Shown: positions 42,100 to 51,556, counted from the first letter of the stretch. The stretch: 64,000 bases of DNA from Dokdonia sinensis (GCF_003688895.1 NZ_REFV01000008.1:1-64000), one strand, 5' to 3'. Numbers and translations are program-made. The notes: a model not told the origin generated them from the sequence alone.

Positions 42100-43236
42100 C
42101 TAATTTTTTACCGCAGCACAACCTGCCATTGTAGTGATCTTTATTGCTTCTGTGGGTGGCAAATCTGTATTGCGACGCACCGTTTCTTCTACCACGTTGC
42201 GCGTAATTTCGTCCATCACATTGATAAGTGGTCCATCTGCCTGCAAGGCCGCCGGTCTTCCCACATCTCCCGCTTCTCGTATACTCTGAATAAGGGGTAT
42301 CTCCCCTAACATACGCACATCCAGATCTTCGGCAAGGTTCTTTGCTCCTTCCCTACCAAAAATATAATACTTGTTCTCTGGAAGTTCTGCTGGTGTGAAG
42401 TATGCCATATTCTCAATGATTCCCAAGACAGGAACGTTAATACTGTCTTGCTGGAACATAGCGACACCCTTCTTTGCATCTGCTAGCGCAATTGCCTGAG
42501 GTGTGCTTACTACAACCGCACCCGTGATAGGTAGCGCTTGCATAATACTCAAATGAATATCTCCCGTTCCTGGAGGTAAATCCAGTAATAAGAAATCTAA
42601 TTCTCCCCAAGCCGCATCAAAAATCATTTGATTTAATGCTTTGGCGGCCATAGGGCCACGCCAGATAACTGCCTGGTCTGGCTTTGTAAAAAATCCTATA
42701 GAGAGCACTTTTACTCCGTAGCTTTCGACAGGTTTCATCTTAGACTTACCATCTATCGTTACCGAAAGTGGACGCTCGCTAGCAACATCAAACATAATAG
42801 GCATAGACGGTCCGTAGATATCTGCGTCCAACACGCCAACTTTAAAGCCCATTTTTGCAAGTGTGACAGCAAGATTTGCCGTTACTGTAGACTTCCCTAC
42901 GCCTCCTTTACCAGAGGCCACAGCTACTATATTTTTTATCCCGGGAATCGCCTTCCCTTTAATTTCATTCTTTTCTGGAGCTGCAGGTGCATTTACCTTA
43001 ACGTTAACTTTTACCTGAGCTTTCTCATATACCTTTTCGTGTATGGTTTTGAGAATGTCAACCTCAGTTTTTTTACGGGCTTGAAGTGTAGGATTGTTTA
43101 TCGTAACATCTACGATGACCTCATCGCCAAACGTCAATACGTTTGTCACGGCACCACTATCTACCATATTCTCTCCTGCGCCAGGAACTGTGATTGTCTT
43201 TAGCGCTTCGAGGATGTCTTTTTTGTTCAATTTCAT
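42100..43236 (-). CDS. Mrp/NBP35-type iron-sulfur cluster carrier ATPase
   Basis: A 378-residue P-loop protein. An N-terminal DUF59 (MIP18-like) domain is followed by the deviant Walker A AVASGKGGVGKSTVTANLAV near residue 107 and LLLDLPPGTGDIHLS near 215. The CxxC that many Mrp proteins have after ENMAYF is missing: the sequence reads FTPAELPENKYYIF. I recall this also in other Bacteroidota Mrp proteins. It probably binds and passes iron-sulfur clusters together with the adjacent NifU-like protein. Confidence 0.9.
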   Translation of the reverse strand: MKLNKKDILEALKTITVPGAGENMVDSGAVTNVLTFGDEVIVDVTINNPTLQARKKTEVDILKTIHEKVYEKAQVKVNVKVNAPAAPEKNEIKGKAIPGIKNIVAVASGKGGVGKSTVTANLAVTLAKMGFKVGVLDADIYGPSMPIMFDVASERPLSVTIDGKSKMKPVESYGVKVLSIGFFTKPDQAVIWRGPMAAKALNQMIFDAAWGELDFLLLDLPPGTGDIHLSIMQALPITGAVVVSTPQAIALADAKKGVAMFQQDSINVPVLGIIENMAYFTPAELPENKYYIFGREGAKNLAEDLDVRMLGEIPLIQSIREAGDVGRPAALQADGPLINVMDEITRNVVEETVRRNTDLPPTEAIKITTMAGCAAVKN

Positions 43237-43423
43237 AATTCTTTTTCTGCAATAGCGAATCTACCTTACTTAGATTGATTCTAAATGCAAAGATAAGGTC
43301 TAGTATGTGAAGTGCAAAGTTTTTAAATAAGGTATATAGACAGAATGTAACAGAATAAATTTTAGACAAATAACACAAAAACTCATTTTGCTTTTGCGCA
43401 AGCGTGTAATTAAGAATCTACGC

Positions 43424-43774
43424 CTATTCTTCCATTCCCAATGCTAAGACTGGATCCCAAAACAAGTTTTTAAAATCTGCAACTTGATCATTTATGACTA
43501 CTATGCCCTCACTTTCCAATAATTGTTGCATTAAATGCGTTCCAGGGAAATGATGTTTTCCTGTGAGGACGCCTGCTCTATTGAGCACGCGATGTGCAGG
43601 GATATCGGGATATTTTCCAGCGCCATTCATTGCCCAGCCTACCATACGTGAGCTTCTCGCAGCTCCTAAATACTTTGCAATGGCCCCGTAACTCGTCACT
43701 CGACCGTTAGGAATTTGCCTGACGACTGCATAGACACGTTTAAAAAAACTTTCGGTTTCGGGAGCGTAATTCAT
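43424..43774 (-). CDS. Alkyltransferase-like (ATL) protein, MGMT family without the active cysteine
   Basis: A 116-residue protein of the MGMT DNA-binding domain family. The helix-turn-helix part is complete (GRVTSYGAIAKYLGAARSSRMVGWAM). The active PCHR motif of O6-alkylguanine methyltransferases is replaced by PAHRVLN, so the acceptor Cys is Ala. Such ATL proteins cannot remove the alkyl group themselves but bind alkylated DNA and mark it for nucleotide excision repair. Its start overlaps the upstream LysE-type gene by four bases. Confidence 0.92.
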   Translation of the reverse strand: MNYAPETESFFKRVYAVVRQIPNGRVTSYGAIAKYLGAARSSRMVGWAMNGAGKYPDIPAHRVLNRAGVLTGKHHFPGTHLMQQLLESEGIVVINDQVADFKNLFWDPVLALGMEE

Positions 43775-44400
43775 TCGAAGTATACAGTTCTAATCAAAGT
43801 AACGATAACGAGAACCACCATAAGAATAGCCATAAAGTAGTTAGAGTATCTCGCAAAACTTTCGGATTTCTTACTGATTTTATCAAAAAACGCGACGTAT
43901 CCATATAACGCCGTAAAGGTTCCTGCCGTAGCTGCGGCTATAAAAACTGCAATCGCGAGAACATCATAATCTACTTTACCACTTACATTAAGTGCGGCTC
44001 CAAGAGCACAGAAATAAGGTATAGGTAGCACGTTAAGTACTCCCATCATCATACCCTTCCCTAAACTGCGCAATCCTGAGTGGTTTGTAATTTGTACCGT
44101 CTTTACCTTTCCCTTCCTTGCTTTTATAAAGAAAAAAATGGCCATAAAAATAAATATGACCAGCCCCGTACGTAACAACATATTACGTACAAAGGGGTTT
44201 CCAAAAATATACTTTGCAAGAAGAATTGCAATAAGCGCCTGGACCATTACAATGATAGATGCGCCTATAGCTACTATGAGACCACTATTTCTTCCTTGTT
44301 GCACACAGGTTTTTGCCACAGACATATTAATAAGCCCAGGTGGAATGACTCCTGCTAGTGCAGCAAAGTATGTGATAAGAAAAAGCTTGGTGGTTTCCAA
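43771..44400 (-). CDS. LysE-family transporter
   Basis: A 209-residue membrane protein with about six hydrophobic segments. The family signature is near the start, PPGLINMSVAKTCVQQGRNSGLIVAIGAS cut by the membrane helices, which matches LysE/RhtB-type exporters of amino acids or similar small molecules. The substrate cannot be inferred. Its stop overlaps the start of the ATL gene (ATGA), so the two are coupled; a functional link is unclear. Confidence 0.8.
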   Translation of the reverse strand: METTKLFLITYFAALAGVIPPGLINMSVAKTCVQQGRNSGLIVAIGASIIVMVQALIAILLAKYIFGNPFVRNMLLRTGLVIFIFMAIFFFIKARKGKVKTVQITNHSGLRSLGKGMMMGVLNVLPIPYFCALGAALNVSGKVDYDVLAIAVFIAAATAGTFTALYGYVAFFDKISKKSESFARYSNYFMAILMVVLVIVTLIRTVYFE

Positions 44401-44410
44401 AAAAGGTCAG

Positions 44411-45085
44411 CTATTTAACCCTAAATTTAATATAAGTTATGGGTTTTCCCTGCTCTAGGTATTGTTTTTCATAAAAAGTCTGGATCCCTACAACTTCCTT
44501 AGGGGAGTATTCATTCTTATAGACATTGTGATTTGCGTCCAAAATCTCGTGTCCCTCTCCGTGTAAAAGCCCCAAGGTGTAGCCGTGCATAAACTCTGAA
44601 TCTGTTTTGAGATTTACCACTCCATCAGATTTTAAAACGTGCTTATACCTTTTGAGAAATTCAGAATTTGTCATTCTGTGCTTGGTGCGTTTATATTTGA
44701 TTTGAGGATCTGGGAAAGTGATCCAGATTTCATCTATTTCCGCTTTCGCGAAAGCGTACTCAATCAACTCTATCTGCGTGCGCATAAAACCTACGTTATC
44801 CAGCCCTTCTTCTAAAGCTGTCTTTGCGCCTCGCCAAAAACGCGCACCTTTTATATCGATACCTATAAAGTTTTTTTCTGGGTATGCCTGCGCAAGTCCA
44901 ACCGAATATTCACCTTTACCGCAACCCAGCTCAAGGACAATGGGCTTATCGTTATGGAAAAAATCACGGTTCCAGTTTCCCTTTAATGAGAACTTTCCAT
45001 CTACTAATTCTTCCCTTGTGGGTTGCACTACATTTTTAAACGTATCGTTCTCTCTAAATCTCTTAAGCTTATTTTTACTTCCCAC
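44411..45085 (-). CDS. trmB: tRNA (guanine-46-N7) methyltransferase
   Basis: A 224-residue TrmB. The SAM motif is VLELGCGKGEYSVGLAQ near residue 50, then FIGIDIKGARFWRGAKTA, and the catalytic region ITFPDPQIKYKRTKHRMTN near 125 contains the PDP and KxRH-type residues. The enzyme places m7G46 in tRNA. It is followed after ten bases by the LysE-type gene. The host palindrome at 44744 is encoded as AFAK. Confidence 0.94.
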   Translation of the reverse strand: MGSKNKLKRFRENDTFKNVVQPTREELVDGKFSLKGNWNRDFFHNDKPIVLELGCGKGEYSVGLAQAYPEKNFIGIDIKGARFWRGAKTALEEGLDNVGFMRTQIELIEYAFAKAEIDEIWITFPDPQIKYKRTKHRMTNSEFLKRYKHVLKSDGVVNLKTDSEFMHGYTLGLLHGEGHEILDANHNVYKNEYSPKEVVGIQTFYEKQYLEQGKPITYIKFRVK

Positions 45086-45154
45086 GGCTAAATTTAATAT
45101 TTTGGTAAAATTAAGGAAACTTTAAATAGGCATTGCAATCGCACTTTTGCATAT

Positions 45155-46315
45155 ATGATACGTAAGAAAACTATTCTCGTTGCCCCTCTTAATTGGGGAT
45201 TAGGACACGCCACGCGATGCATCCCCATTGTGCGCGCACTACTCGAGGATGGTTTTAAGGTAATACTGGGTGGCGATGGAACATCGCTAGAGTTACTCGG
45301 GCTCGAGTTTCCGGATCTTAAGAAACTCCAATTACCATCATACGATATAGAATACTCGAAAAATGCAAGCCATTTTAAGACCAAAATACTCTTAAGATCT
45401 CCTAAACTGATTAAAGCGATACGCGCAGAACATAAAGTTGTTGATAGATATATAGATACGCACGATATCGATGGTATTATTTCTGACAACCGTTTGGGGT
45501 TGTATACGGCAAAGGTTCCTACGGTTTTTATCACTCACCAATTACAAGTCTTAAGCGGTATCACTACAAAACTTACTACCTTGGTGCATAGTAAGTATAT
45601 TAAACGTTTTGACGAGTGCTGGGTTCCCGATTTTAAAGATGAACCTAACCTTAGCGGTATGTTAGGGCATCCTGAAAAAAACAAAATCCCTGTTCGTTAC
45701 ATAGGTGCTCTTAGTAGATTTAAAAAAATAGCAGAACCTATACTATGGGATGCACTTGTCGTACTTTCTGGACCAGAGCCCCAACGAAGTATCTTAGAAC
45801 AGAAACTTACTCTTGAATTAAAAAAATACGTAGGCAAAGTCCTCATTGTACGTGGTGTTATTACAAAAGATAAAGAAAGAAAAGTTATAGGAAATCTGAC
45901 GTTTATAGACTTCCTTACCTCAAAAGAGCTTGAACAAGCACTTAACAGAAGTGCTTTTGTAATATCTAGATCTGGATACACAACTATAATGGACCTTGCC
46001 AATTTAGGAAAAAAGGCTTTTTTTATTCCGACTCCTGGTCAGACGGAGCAGGAATACCTTGCTCAGCGATTAAAGGATTTACGCATTGCTCCTTTTAAAA
46101 CGCAAGATAGTTTTAGACTCAAAGACCTCGCGAGCTTATCTGTATATAAAGGCTTTGGAGAACGACACGAGAGTACAAAACAACCGCTACTCGATATCTT
46201 CGGCCTCTTCAAGGGTGAAAGAGAACTCAGAACCCACCCCAAACTCGCTCTCGACATAGATGCGCTCATCGTGCGCTTCAATAATATGTTTTACGATAGA
46301 AAGACCAAGGCCTGA
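45155..46315 (+). CDS. Glycosyltransferase (MurG-like) with C-terminus antisense to a kinase gene
   Basis: A 386-residue protein of the MurG/UDP-glycosyltransferase fold: the N-terminal LVAPLNWGLGHATRCIPIVRAL is the donor-type Gly-rich loop, and AFVISRSGYTTIMDLANLGKKAFFIPTPGQTEQEYLA near residues 265-305 is the nucleotide-sugar binding region. It probably transfers a sugar at the membrane face; the acceptor is unknown. It is unusual at its 3' end: the last 129 bases (46187-46315) overlap, in antisense, the 3' end of the sensor kinase gene, so its last 43 residues are translated from the complement of the kinase ATP-binding box. Confidence 0.82.
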   Translation: MIRKKTILVAPLNWGLGHATRCIPIVRALLEDGFKVILGGDGTSLELLGLEFPDLKKLQLPSYDIEYSKNASHFKTKILLRSPKLIKAIRAEHKVVDRYIDTHDIDGIISDNRLGLYTAKVPTVFITHQLQVLSGITTKLTTLVHSKYIKRFDECWVPDFKDEPNLSGMLGHPEKNKIPVRYIGALSRFKKIAEPILWDALVVLSGPEPQRSILEQKLTLELKKYVGKVLIVRGVITKDKERKVIGNLTFIDFLTSKELEQALNRSAFVISRSGYTTIMDLANLGKKAFFIPTPGQTEQEYLAQRLKDLRIAPFKTQDSFRLKDLASLSVYKGFGERHESTKQPLLDIFGLFKGERELRTHPKLALDIDALIVRFNNMFYDRKTKA

Positions 46316-47239
46316 CCCTCCTACCTTACGATTTCCAGACTTATCTACACGATAAAAACGTTCAAATAAACGTGTAAGGTGTTCGTTTGAGATACCTTCA
46401 CCATTATCTGTTACACGCACTAAAATTTTATTTTGAATCAGGTGTTGTATACTTATCTCCGTAGTACCATCCTCTTTTCCATATTTTATCGAGTTATCAA
46501 GCAGGTTTGTGAGCAGCTGCTGTATACGTTCCTCGTCTGCATTTACCATTACGGGCTCTAGATACTCTGCATCAAAAGTGAGGGTGATATTACGCTTTGC
46601 TGCTTTCATTTCAAGAAGTTCGAAGGAGTTTTTTACCAGCTTGACGATATCAAAGTAAGAGTAATTTAGGTTCATATCTCCCACCTCCAACTTTGTGATC
46701 ATATCGAGATCATTCACAAGGTAAATAAGTCGTTCTACTCCCTTGTCTGCTCGCTGGAGGTATTTTTTACGCACACTCTTATCGTTCATAGCCCCATCCA
46801 AAAGGGTTAGGATATATCCTTGAACTGTAAAAAGTGGGGTTTTAAGTTCGTGTGCCACATTTCCTATAAAATCTTTACGATACTCCTCCTGAATACGCAG
46901 AGACTCAATTTCCAGCTTTTTATCTGTGGCATATTTTTGAACCTCTTGCTTGAGGCTCTCCATATTTGTGGTTATTTTATGAGGGGTAAGTTGCGCGTCT
47001 TCGAGTAAAGAAACGTCATCGTAAATCTTTTTTATAGAACGGTAAATAAAAACACGGACTCGAAAATGGGTTAACAAAAAAATAAAGACGAAAGTTACAG
47101 TTGTAAATATGAAGATAATCTCCCATTCGAAGAACCCGAAATACTTTCCGAGTACTCCTAAAAACAAGCCTAAAAAAAGCGTTGCATAGGTCGCAGTAGC
47201 AATAGGGTAGCCTAAGGATTCCTTATGCGCTCCTGACAT
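46187..47239 (-). CDS. Sensor histidine kinase (PhoR-like)
   Basis: A 350-residue membrane kinase. Two membrane segments (ATYATLFLGLFLGVLGKYF and WEIIFIFTTVTFVFIFLLTHF) lie near the N-terminus with almost no periplasmic loop. The dimerisation box with phospho-accepting His is FIGNVAHELKTPLFTVQGYI near residue 130. The ATP-binding boxes are NLLDNSIKYG, VTDNGEGIS, LFERFYRVDK and GGSGLGLSIVKHI. Its start shares one base with the stop of the response regulator gene (TAATG). The layout is that of PhoR, but the signal is not evident. The gene ends within the convergent glycosyltransferase gene. Confidence 0.9.
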   Translation of the reverse strand: MSGAHKESLGYPIATATYATLFLGLFLGVLGKYFGFFEWEIIFIFTTVTFVFIFLLTHFRVRVFIYRSIKKIYDDVSLLEDAQLTPHKITTNMESLKQEVQKYATDKKLEIESLRIQEEYRKDFIGNVAHELKTPLFTVQGYILTLLDGAMNDKSVRKKYLQRADKGVERLIYLVNDLDMITKLEVGDMNLNYSYFDIVKLVKNSFELLEMKAAKRNITLTFDAEYLEPVMVNADEERIQQLLTNLLDNSIKYGKEDGTTEISIQHLIQNKILVRVTDNGEGISNEHLTRLFERFYRVDKSGNRKVGGSGLGLSIVKHIIEAHDERIYVESEFGVGSEFSFTLEEAEDIE

Positions 47240-47922
47240 TACACCACAAATTTATATCCCACACCTTTTATCGTTTTGAAAGACTTTTCTCCTATTTTCT
47301 CACGTAGTTTACGAATGTGCACATCTATTGTACGACCACCCACAACAACCTCATAACCCCATACACGATCCAAGATATCTTCTCTTGTAAAAACTTTATT
47401 AGGCTTTGAGGCAAGCAAGGCAAGGAGTTCAAACTCTTTGCGAGGAAGTACAATTTCCTCTTTCCCTTTTCTTATTTTATATTCATCTCTGTCTATCGTT
47501 ATATGACCAACTTTTACAATATCTGAAGAGCTACTACTATTTTTAAAACGTCGCAGCAGCGCTTTAACCTTACTTACTAAGACCTTTGGCTTTATCGGTT
47601 TCGTAATATAATCATCTGCTCCAGCGTCAAATCCGGCTACTTGAGAATAATCTTCCCCACGTGCCGTAAGGAATGTAATAACCGTCTCGGATAGTTCTGG
47701 ATTCTGACGTATAATTTCGCAAGCTTCAATACCGTCCATCTCTGGCATCATTACATCAAGAATCACTAGATGGGGCTTGTGCTTTTTTGCAAGTTTTACC
47801 GCCTGCACGCCATTTTCTCCTGTAATGACCTGATAGCCCTCCTTTGACAGGTTATAACCTACAATCTCTAAAATGTCCGGCTCATCATCTACTAGTAAAA
47901 TCTTAATGTTTTTCTTTTTCAT
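47239..47922 (-). CDS. OmpR/PhoB-family response regulator
   Basis: A 227-residue regulator with a receiver domain (KILLVDDEPDILEIVGYNL; phospho-acceptor Asp in LVILDVMMPEMDG near residue 55; Lys in DDYITKPIKPKVL near 106) and a winged-helix DNA-binding domain (LPRKEFELLALLASKPNKVF; IDVHIRKLREKIGEKSFKTI). It is encoded just before and translationally coupled to the sensor kinase, so the two form a PhoB/PhoR-like two-component pair. The DNA target is not known. Confidence 0.93.
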   Translation of the reverse strand: MKKKNIKILLVDDEPDILEIVGYNLSKEGYQVITGENGVQAVKLAKKHKPHLVILDVMMPEMDGIEACEIIRQNPELSETVITFLTARGEDYSQVAGFDAGADDYITKPIKPKVLVSKVKALLRRFKNSSSSSDIVKVGHITIDRDEYKIRKGKEEIVLPRKEFELLALLASKPNKVFTREDILDRVWGYEVVVGGRTIDVHIRKLREKIGEKSFKTIKGVGYKFVV

Positions 47923-48126
47923 CGCTATCGGTTGTAAACAGTCTTATACGCTAGACCCTAAAATTAATCATTCTAAGCCATATTTAGAGCAATGTAGATT
48001 TTTAGCTCAAATATTTTTGGAATTCAATATTAAGAATGCGTTAAATATACGCTTTCGCGAAAGCGTAAAAACCCTAGCACCTCACTTTTTTGTAATTTTG
48101 CAGCTCATATAAACACTATATAGATT

Positions 48127-49821
48127 ATGAAAAAAATTACTTTACTGCTTGCTCTTCTCGTAGCAAGTTTTTCTTATGGACAGATTGTTATTAACGAGGT
48201 TGATGCAGATCAAACAGGTACTGATGAAACAGAATTCATAGAGCTTTTATCCGATACTGGAAATTTTTCTTTAGACGGTTATATTGTGGTACTCTTTAAC
48301 GGTGGTCAAGCAAGTAACACGAACTACAGAACTATTGATTTACAAGGACAAACGACAGATGCAAACGGATATTTTATTATAGGTGGCGACCTTGTTTCTG
48401 GAGCAGATATCACACTAGGTGCTGATAACGTGATTCAGAATGGTCCAGATGCCGTAGCCATATATCAAGCTAGTGCATCAGATTTTCCTGAGGACGCTCC
48501 CGTACCACCGACTACGACTAATCTTATAGACGCATTAGTTTATGGGACAAATGATGCTGACGATGCTGGATTACTTTCTGATTTAGGAGAATCTATTCAA
48601 TATGATGAGGATGCAAATAATGCAAAAGACACAGAGTCTTTACAACGCCGTGATGATGGAACATTTTGTGCAGCTCTACCTACTTTAAGAGCAGAAAATG
48701 CCTGCTCCGCTTGTACACTAACATTTGCTTTTGAAAGCGCTGTGTGTGATGCAGAGACTACAGGAACAGATACTGTAACCTACACGATAAGTTTTTCTGG
48801 TGGAGGGCAGGAAACTATTACGCTTACATCTGACGTAGGAGGAACTATCTCTGGAGATGACCCAAGTACAGCTGCGACTGGAACTATTACTATCGTAACA
48901 GACGAGGACACAGATTCTATGCTCACAGCAACTGGAGCTACTTGTGATGTTTCTATAGAACTTTTTGGAGAAGCTTGCGCACCTACTGAAGATGTCACTA
49001 CAATTGCAGATCTTAGAGCCGGAACGATCGGGTTAGAATATGTACTTACTAGTGAAGCACTACTTACATACCAACAAGATTTCCGTAATCAAAAGTTTAT
49101 TGAAGATGATACCGCGGCAATTTTAATAGACGACAATGACGGAGTCATTACCTCTGTTTATACCATAGGCGATAGAATTGCTGGTATTCAAGGTACGCTT
49201 AGTGAGTTCCAAGGAATGTTACAATTTGTACCTACGCAAGATCCAGGAGGAGCGGTATCTAGTAACAATGCCGTTGATGCACAGGACGTAACTGCTGCTC
49301 AACTCAATGCAAATCCTAATGACTACGAATCTGAGTATGTACGTATACTTGCTGCAACCATAGACAACACAAACAGCGCAACTTGGGAAAATGGAGAGGA
49401 GTATGCTCTTACAACAGCAGCTGGAGATTTTACTTTTAGAACATCCTTCTTTAATGTAGATTATATTGGAACTGATGTACCAACAGACCCTTCCAATATT
49501 TCTGGAATAATTACAGAACGTAATAATGGTGACTATTTTATTACTGCTCGTAACGCTGCAGATATTGATAGCAACCTTTCTATTGCAGAAAGTAATATTG
49601 TTGGACTTTCAGTATATCCTAACCCAGCAACAGATGTATTGACCATCTCAACAGCTCTTAACGCTGAGAAAGCTGTAGTTGTTTTTGATATTACAGGTAA
49701 AAAGGTAATAGACACAAAGACTTCTGGTGTACTTAACGTAAATAACCTACAAGCTGGTGTTTACATCATGCAAATTACTGAGGGAGAGGCGACCGCAACT
49801 GCAAAGCTCGTGATCAAATAA
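48127..49821 (+). CDS. Secreted protein with lamin-tail-like domain and T9SS sorting tail
   Basis: A 564-residue protein exported by signal peptide (ITLLLALLVASFSYGQ) and the type IX secretion system. The N-terminal region (IVINEVDADQTGTDETEFIEL; GYIVVLFNGG; ANGYFIIGGD) looks like a lamin-tail domain. A central part near residues 290-450 resembles the DUF5689/OB-fold region of secreted nucleases, but no nuclease active site is seen. The C-terminal 75 residues are a type A sorting domain (LSVYPNPATDVLTISTA; VFDITGKKVIDTKT; LQAGVYIMQITEGEATATAK), which sends the protein to the cell surface. Confidence 0.85.
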   Translation: MKKITLLLALLVASFSYGQIVINEVDADQTGTDETEFIELLSDTGNFSLDGYIVVLFNGGQASNTNYRTIDLQGQTTDANGYFIIGGDLVSGADITLGADNVIQNGPDAVAIYQASASDFPEDAPVPPTTTNLIDALVYGTNDADDAGLLSDLGESIQYDEDANNAKDTESLQRRDDGTFCAALPTLRAENACSACTLTFAFESAVCDAETTGTDTVTYTISFSGGGQETITLTSDVGGTISGDDPSTAATGTITIVTDEDTDSMLTATGATCDVSIELFGEACAPTEDVTTIADLRAGTIGLEYVLTSEALLTYQQDFRNQKFIEDDTAAILIDDNDGVITSVYTIGDRIAGIQGTLSEFQGMLQFVPTQDPGGAVSSNNAVDAQDVTAAQLNANPNDYESEYVRILAATIDNTNSATWENGEEYALTTAAGDFTFRTSFFNVDYIGTDVPTDPSNISGIITERNNGDYFITARNAADIDSNLSIAESNIVGLSVYPNPATDVLTISTALNAEKAVVVFDITGKKVIDTKTSGVLNVNNLQAGVYIMQITEGEATATAKLVIK

Positions 49822-49844
49822 GTTTTACCCGTAGGACATTTAAG

Positions 49845-49870
49845 GAAAGCATCCCAATCGGGATGCTTTT
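49845..49870 (+). terminator. Intrinsic terminator of the T9SS substrate gene
   Basis: AAAGCATCCC (49846-49855) pairs with GGGATGCTTT (49860-49869) around a 4-base loop, with T-rich sequence following. Confidence 0.88.
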
Positions 49871-49890
49871 CTTTTCTTATGTAGTTAACT

Positions 49891-50883
49891 TTGCAATGTA
49901 TGCAGCAATTAGAAGAACAGATATTTCATATTAAAAATCCTCAGGAATTTGAAACTGCGGCACTAACCGTTTTTAAGTATCAATTTGAAAATTGCAGCGT
50001 TTATAGATCCTTCTGCGACTTATTATATAAGCATCCTAGTGATGTAAAAGAAATAGAAGATATTCCTTTTTTACCCATTCAGTTTTTTAAATCTCACGAT
50101 ATAATCACCTCTACTAAGACACCCGAAGCTACCTTTACAAGTAGCGGCACAACTGGTAGTATGACCAGTAAACATCTTATAAAAGATTTATCTCTTTACG
50201 AAAATAGCTTTACACGTGGATTTACAAAAGAGTATGGACTTATAGAGGACTACACTATACTTGCGCTACTTCCTTCCTATTTAGAACGTTCTGGATCTTC
50301 CCTTGTTTATATGATACGGCATTTTATAAACAAAAGCCATTCTAAAGAAAGTGGCTTTTACCTAAATGATTTTACAGCTTTACGCGAAAAATTGATTCGG
50401 TTAGATAATGCGGGAAGCAAGATACTTCTCATTGGGGTTTCTTTTGCACTTCTAGACCTTCTAGAAAAATATGACTTTAAACTAAAAAACACCGTCATCA
50501 TGGAAACTGGCGGAATGAAAGGTCGCCGAAAGGAATTGATAAGAGAAGAGCTACACGAGATGCTCTCTAAAGGTTTTGGAGTAGACCATATACATAGTGA
50601 GTACGGCATGACAGAACTCCTGTCGCAAGCATATTCAAAGGGAAACGGTACTTTTACTTGTCCATCGTGGATGAAAGTTTTTACAAGGGACACAGAAGAT
50701 GCGCTTACCCTATTGAAAGATTCTAGAACGGGCGGGCTCAATATTATAGACCTCGCAAATCTTTACTCCTGTTCCTTTATAGCTACACAAGATTTAGGAA
50801 AGGTAAATCCTGACGGCAGCTTTTCTGTGTTAGGCAGATTTGATAACTCCGATATCCGCGGTTGTAATTTAATGGCATTATGA
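49891..50883 (+). CDS. LuxE/PaaK-like acyl-protein synthetase/acyltransferase
   Basis: A 330-residue adenylate-forming enzyme of the LuxE type. TFTSSGTTGSMTSKHL near residue 85 is the AMP-binding P-loop, HSEYGMTELLSQAYSKG near 235 the adenylate motif, and a C-terminal DLGKVNPDGSFSVLGRFDNSDIRG the hinge and core. LuxE activates fatty acids in bioluminescence; non-luminous Bacteroidota have a relative with an unknown acid substrate. No lux or pilin-type partner genes are adjacent. Confidence 0.83.
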   Translation: MQCMQQLEEQIFHIKNPQEFETAALTVFKYQFENCSVYRSFCDLLYKHPSDVKEIEDIPFLPIQFFKSHDIITSTKTPEATFTSSGTTGSMTSKHLIKDLSLYENSFTRGFTKEYGLIEDYTILALLPSYLERSGSSLVYMIRHFINKSHSKESGFYLNDFTALREKLIRLDNAGSKILLIGVSFALLDLLEKYDFKLKNTVIMETGGMKGRRKELIREELHEMLSKGFGVDHIHSEYGMTELLSQAYSKGNGTFTCPSWMKVFTRDTEDALTLLKDSRTGGLNIIDLANLYSCSFIATQDLGKVNPDGSFSVLGRFDNSDIRGCNLMAL

Positions 50884-50966
50884 GTTGATTGTTATACTTA
50901 TGTTAAGGTTGTAATGATGTCCATTTAATTCGACTTATTTGGTCTAAGGAGTGTAAAAACAACATA

Positions 50967-51419
50967 ATGAGAAAATTCATCATAATTATACTTGCTTTTG
51001 TAAGTTTTGGAATAAACGCACAACAAACTGATTATAATCTAAAAAAAGGTTATGCCGCTGAGGGTTACGATGTGACGGAATATTTTAACAATAAAGCTGT
51101 TGAAGGTCACAAAGATTTTACACACGCCTATGATGGCGTAAAGTTCAAATTTGCAAATCAGGCAAATTTGGATAAGTTTAAAGCAAACCCAACGCAATTC
51201 TTGCCACAATATGGTGGATATTGCGCCTATGCTGTAGCAGATAAAGGAAAAAAAGTAGGCGTAGATCCCGAGACTTTTGAGATCAGAGATGGAAAGCTCT
51301 ATCTCTTTTACAATTCTTGGGGTAACAATACGCTTGAGAACTGGACAGAAGAAGGTCCTGAAAAATTAAAAGCGCAAGCAGATGCCGCTTGGGCTAAAGT
51401 ACAATACGAGAAATCGTAG
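50967..51419 (+). CDS. YHS-domain secreted protein
   Basis: A 150-residue protein with signal peptide (FIIIILAFVSFGINAQ) and a YHS-like domain: YDVTEYFNNKAVEGHKDFTHAYDGVKFKFA near residue 35, then FLPQYGGYCAYAVADKGKKVGVDPETF. YHS domains are small metal-binding modules found with copper and other metal handling; here only one Cys remains. It stands alone, with a terminator 30 bases after it. Confidence 0.82.
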   Translation: MRKFIIIILAFVSFGINAQQTDYNLKKGYAAEGYDVTEYFNNKAVEGHKDFTHAYDGVKFKFANQANLDKFKANPTQFLPQYGGYCAYAVADKGKKVGVDPETFEIRDGKLYLFYNSWGNNTLENWTEEGPEKLKAQADAAWAKVQYEKS

Positions 51420-51452
51420 ACGATAATCATAATTGATTGGTTAGTTAGTTAG

Positions 51453-51489
51453 AAAACTCCAGATGCACATTTTTGTATACTGGAGTTTT
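51453..51489 (+). terminator. Terminator after the YHS gene
   Basis: AAAACTCCAG (51453-51462) pairs perfectly with CTGGAGTTTT (51480-51489); T bases follow. A second hairpin (AGAGCA with TGCTCT, 51509-51532) nearby is oriented to end the convergent tyrS transcript. Confidence 0.85.
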
Positions 51490-51556
51490 TGTCTTTTAAG
51501 AAAACACAAAGAGCAGCCCTATTGGTGCTCTCTTTTTAACTCTATATCGTTACTAG

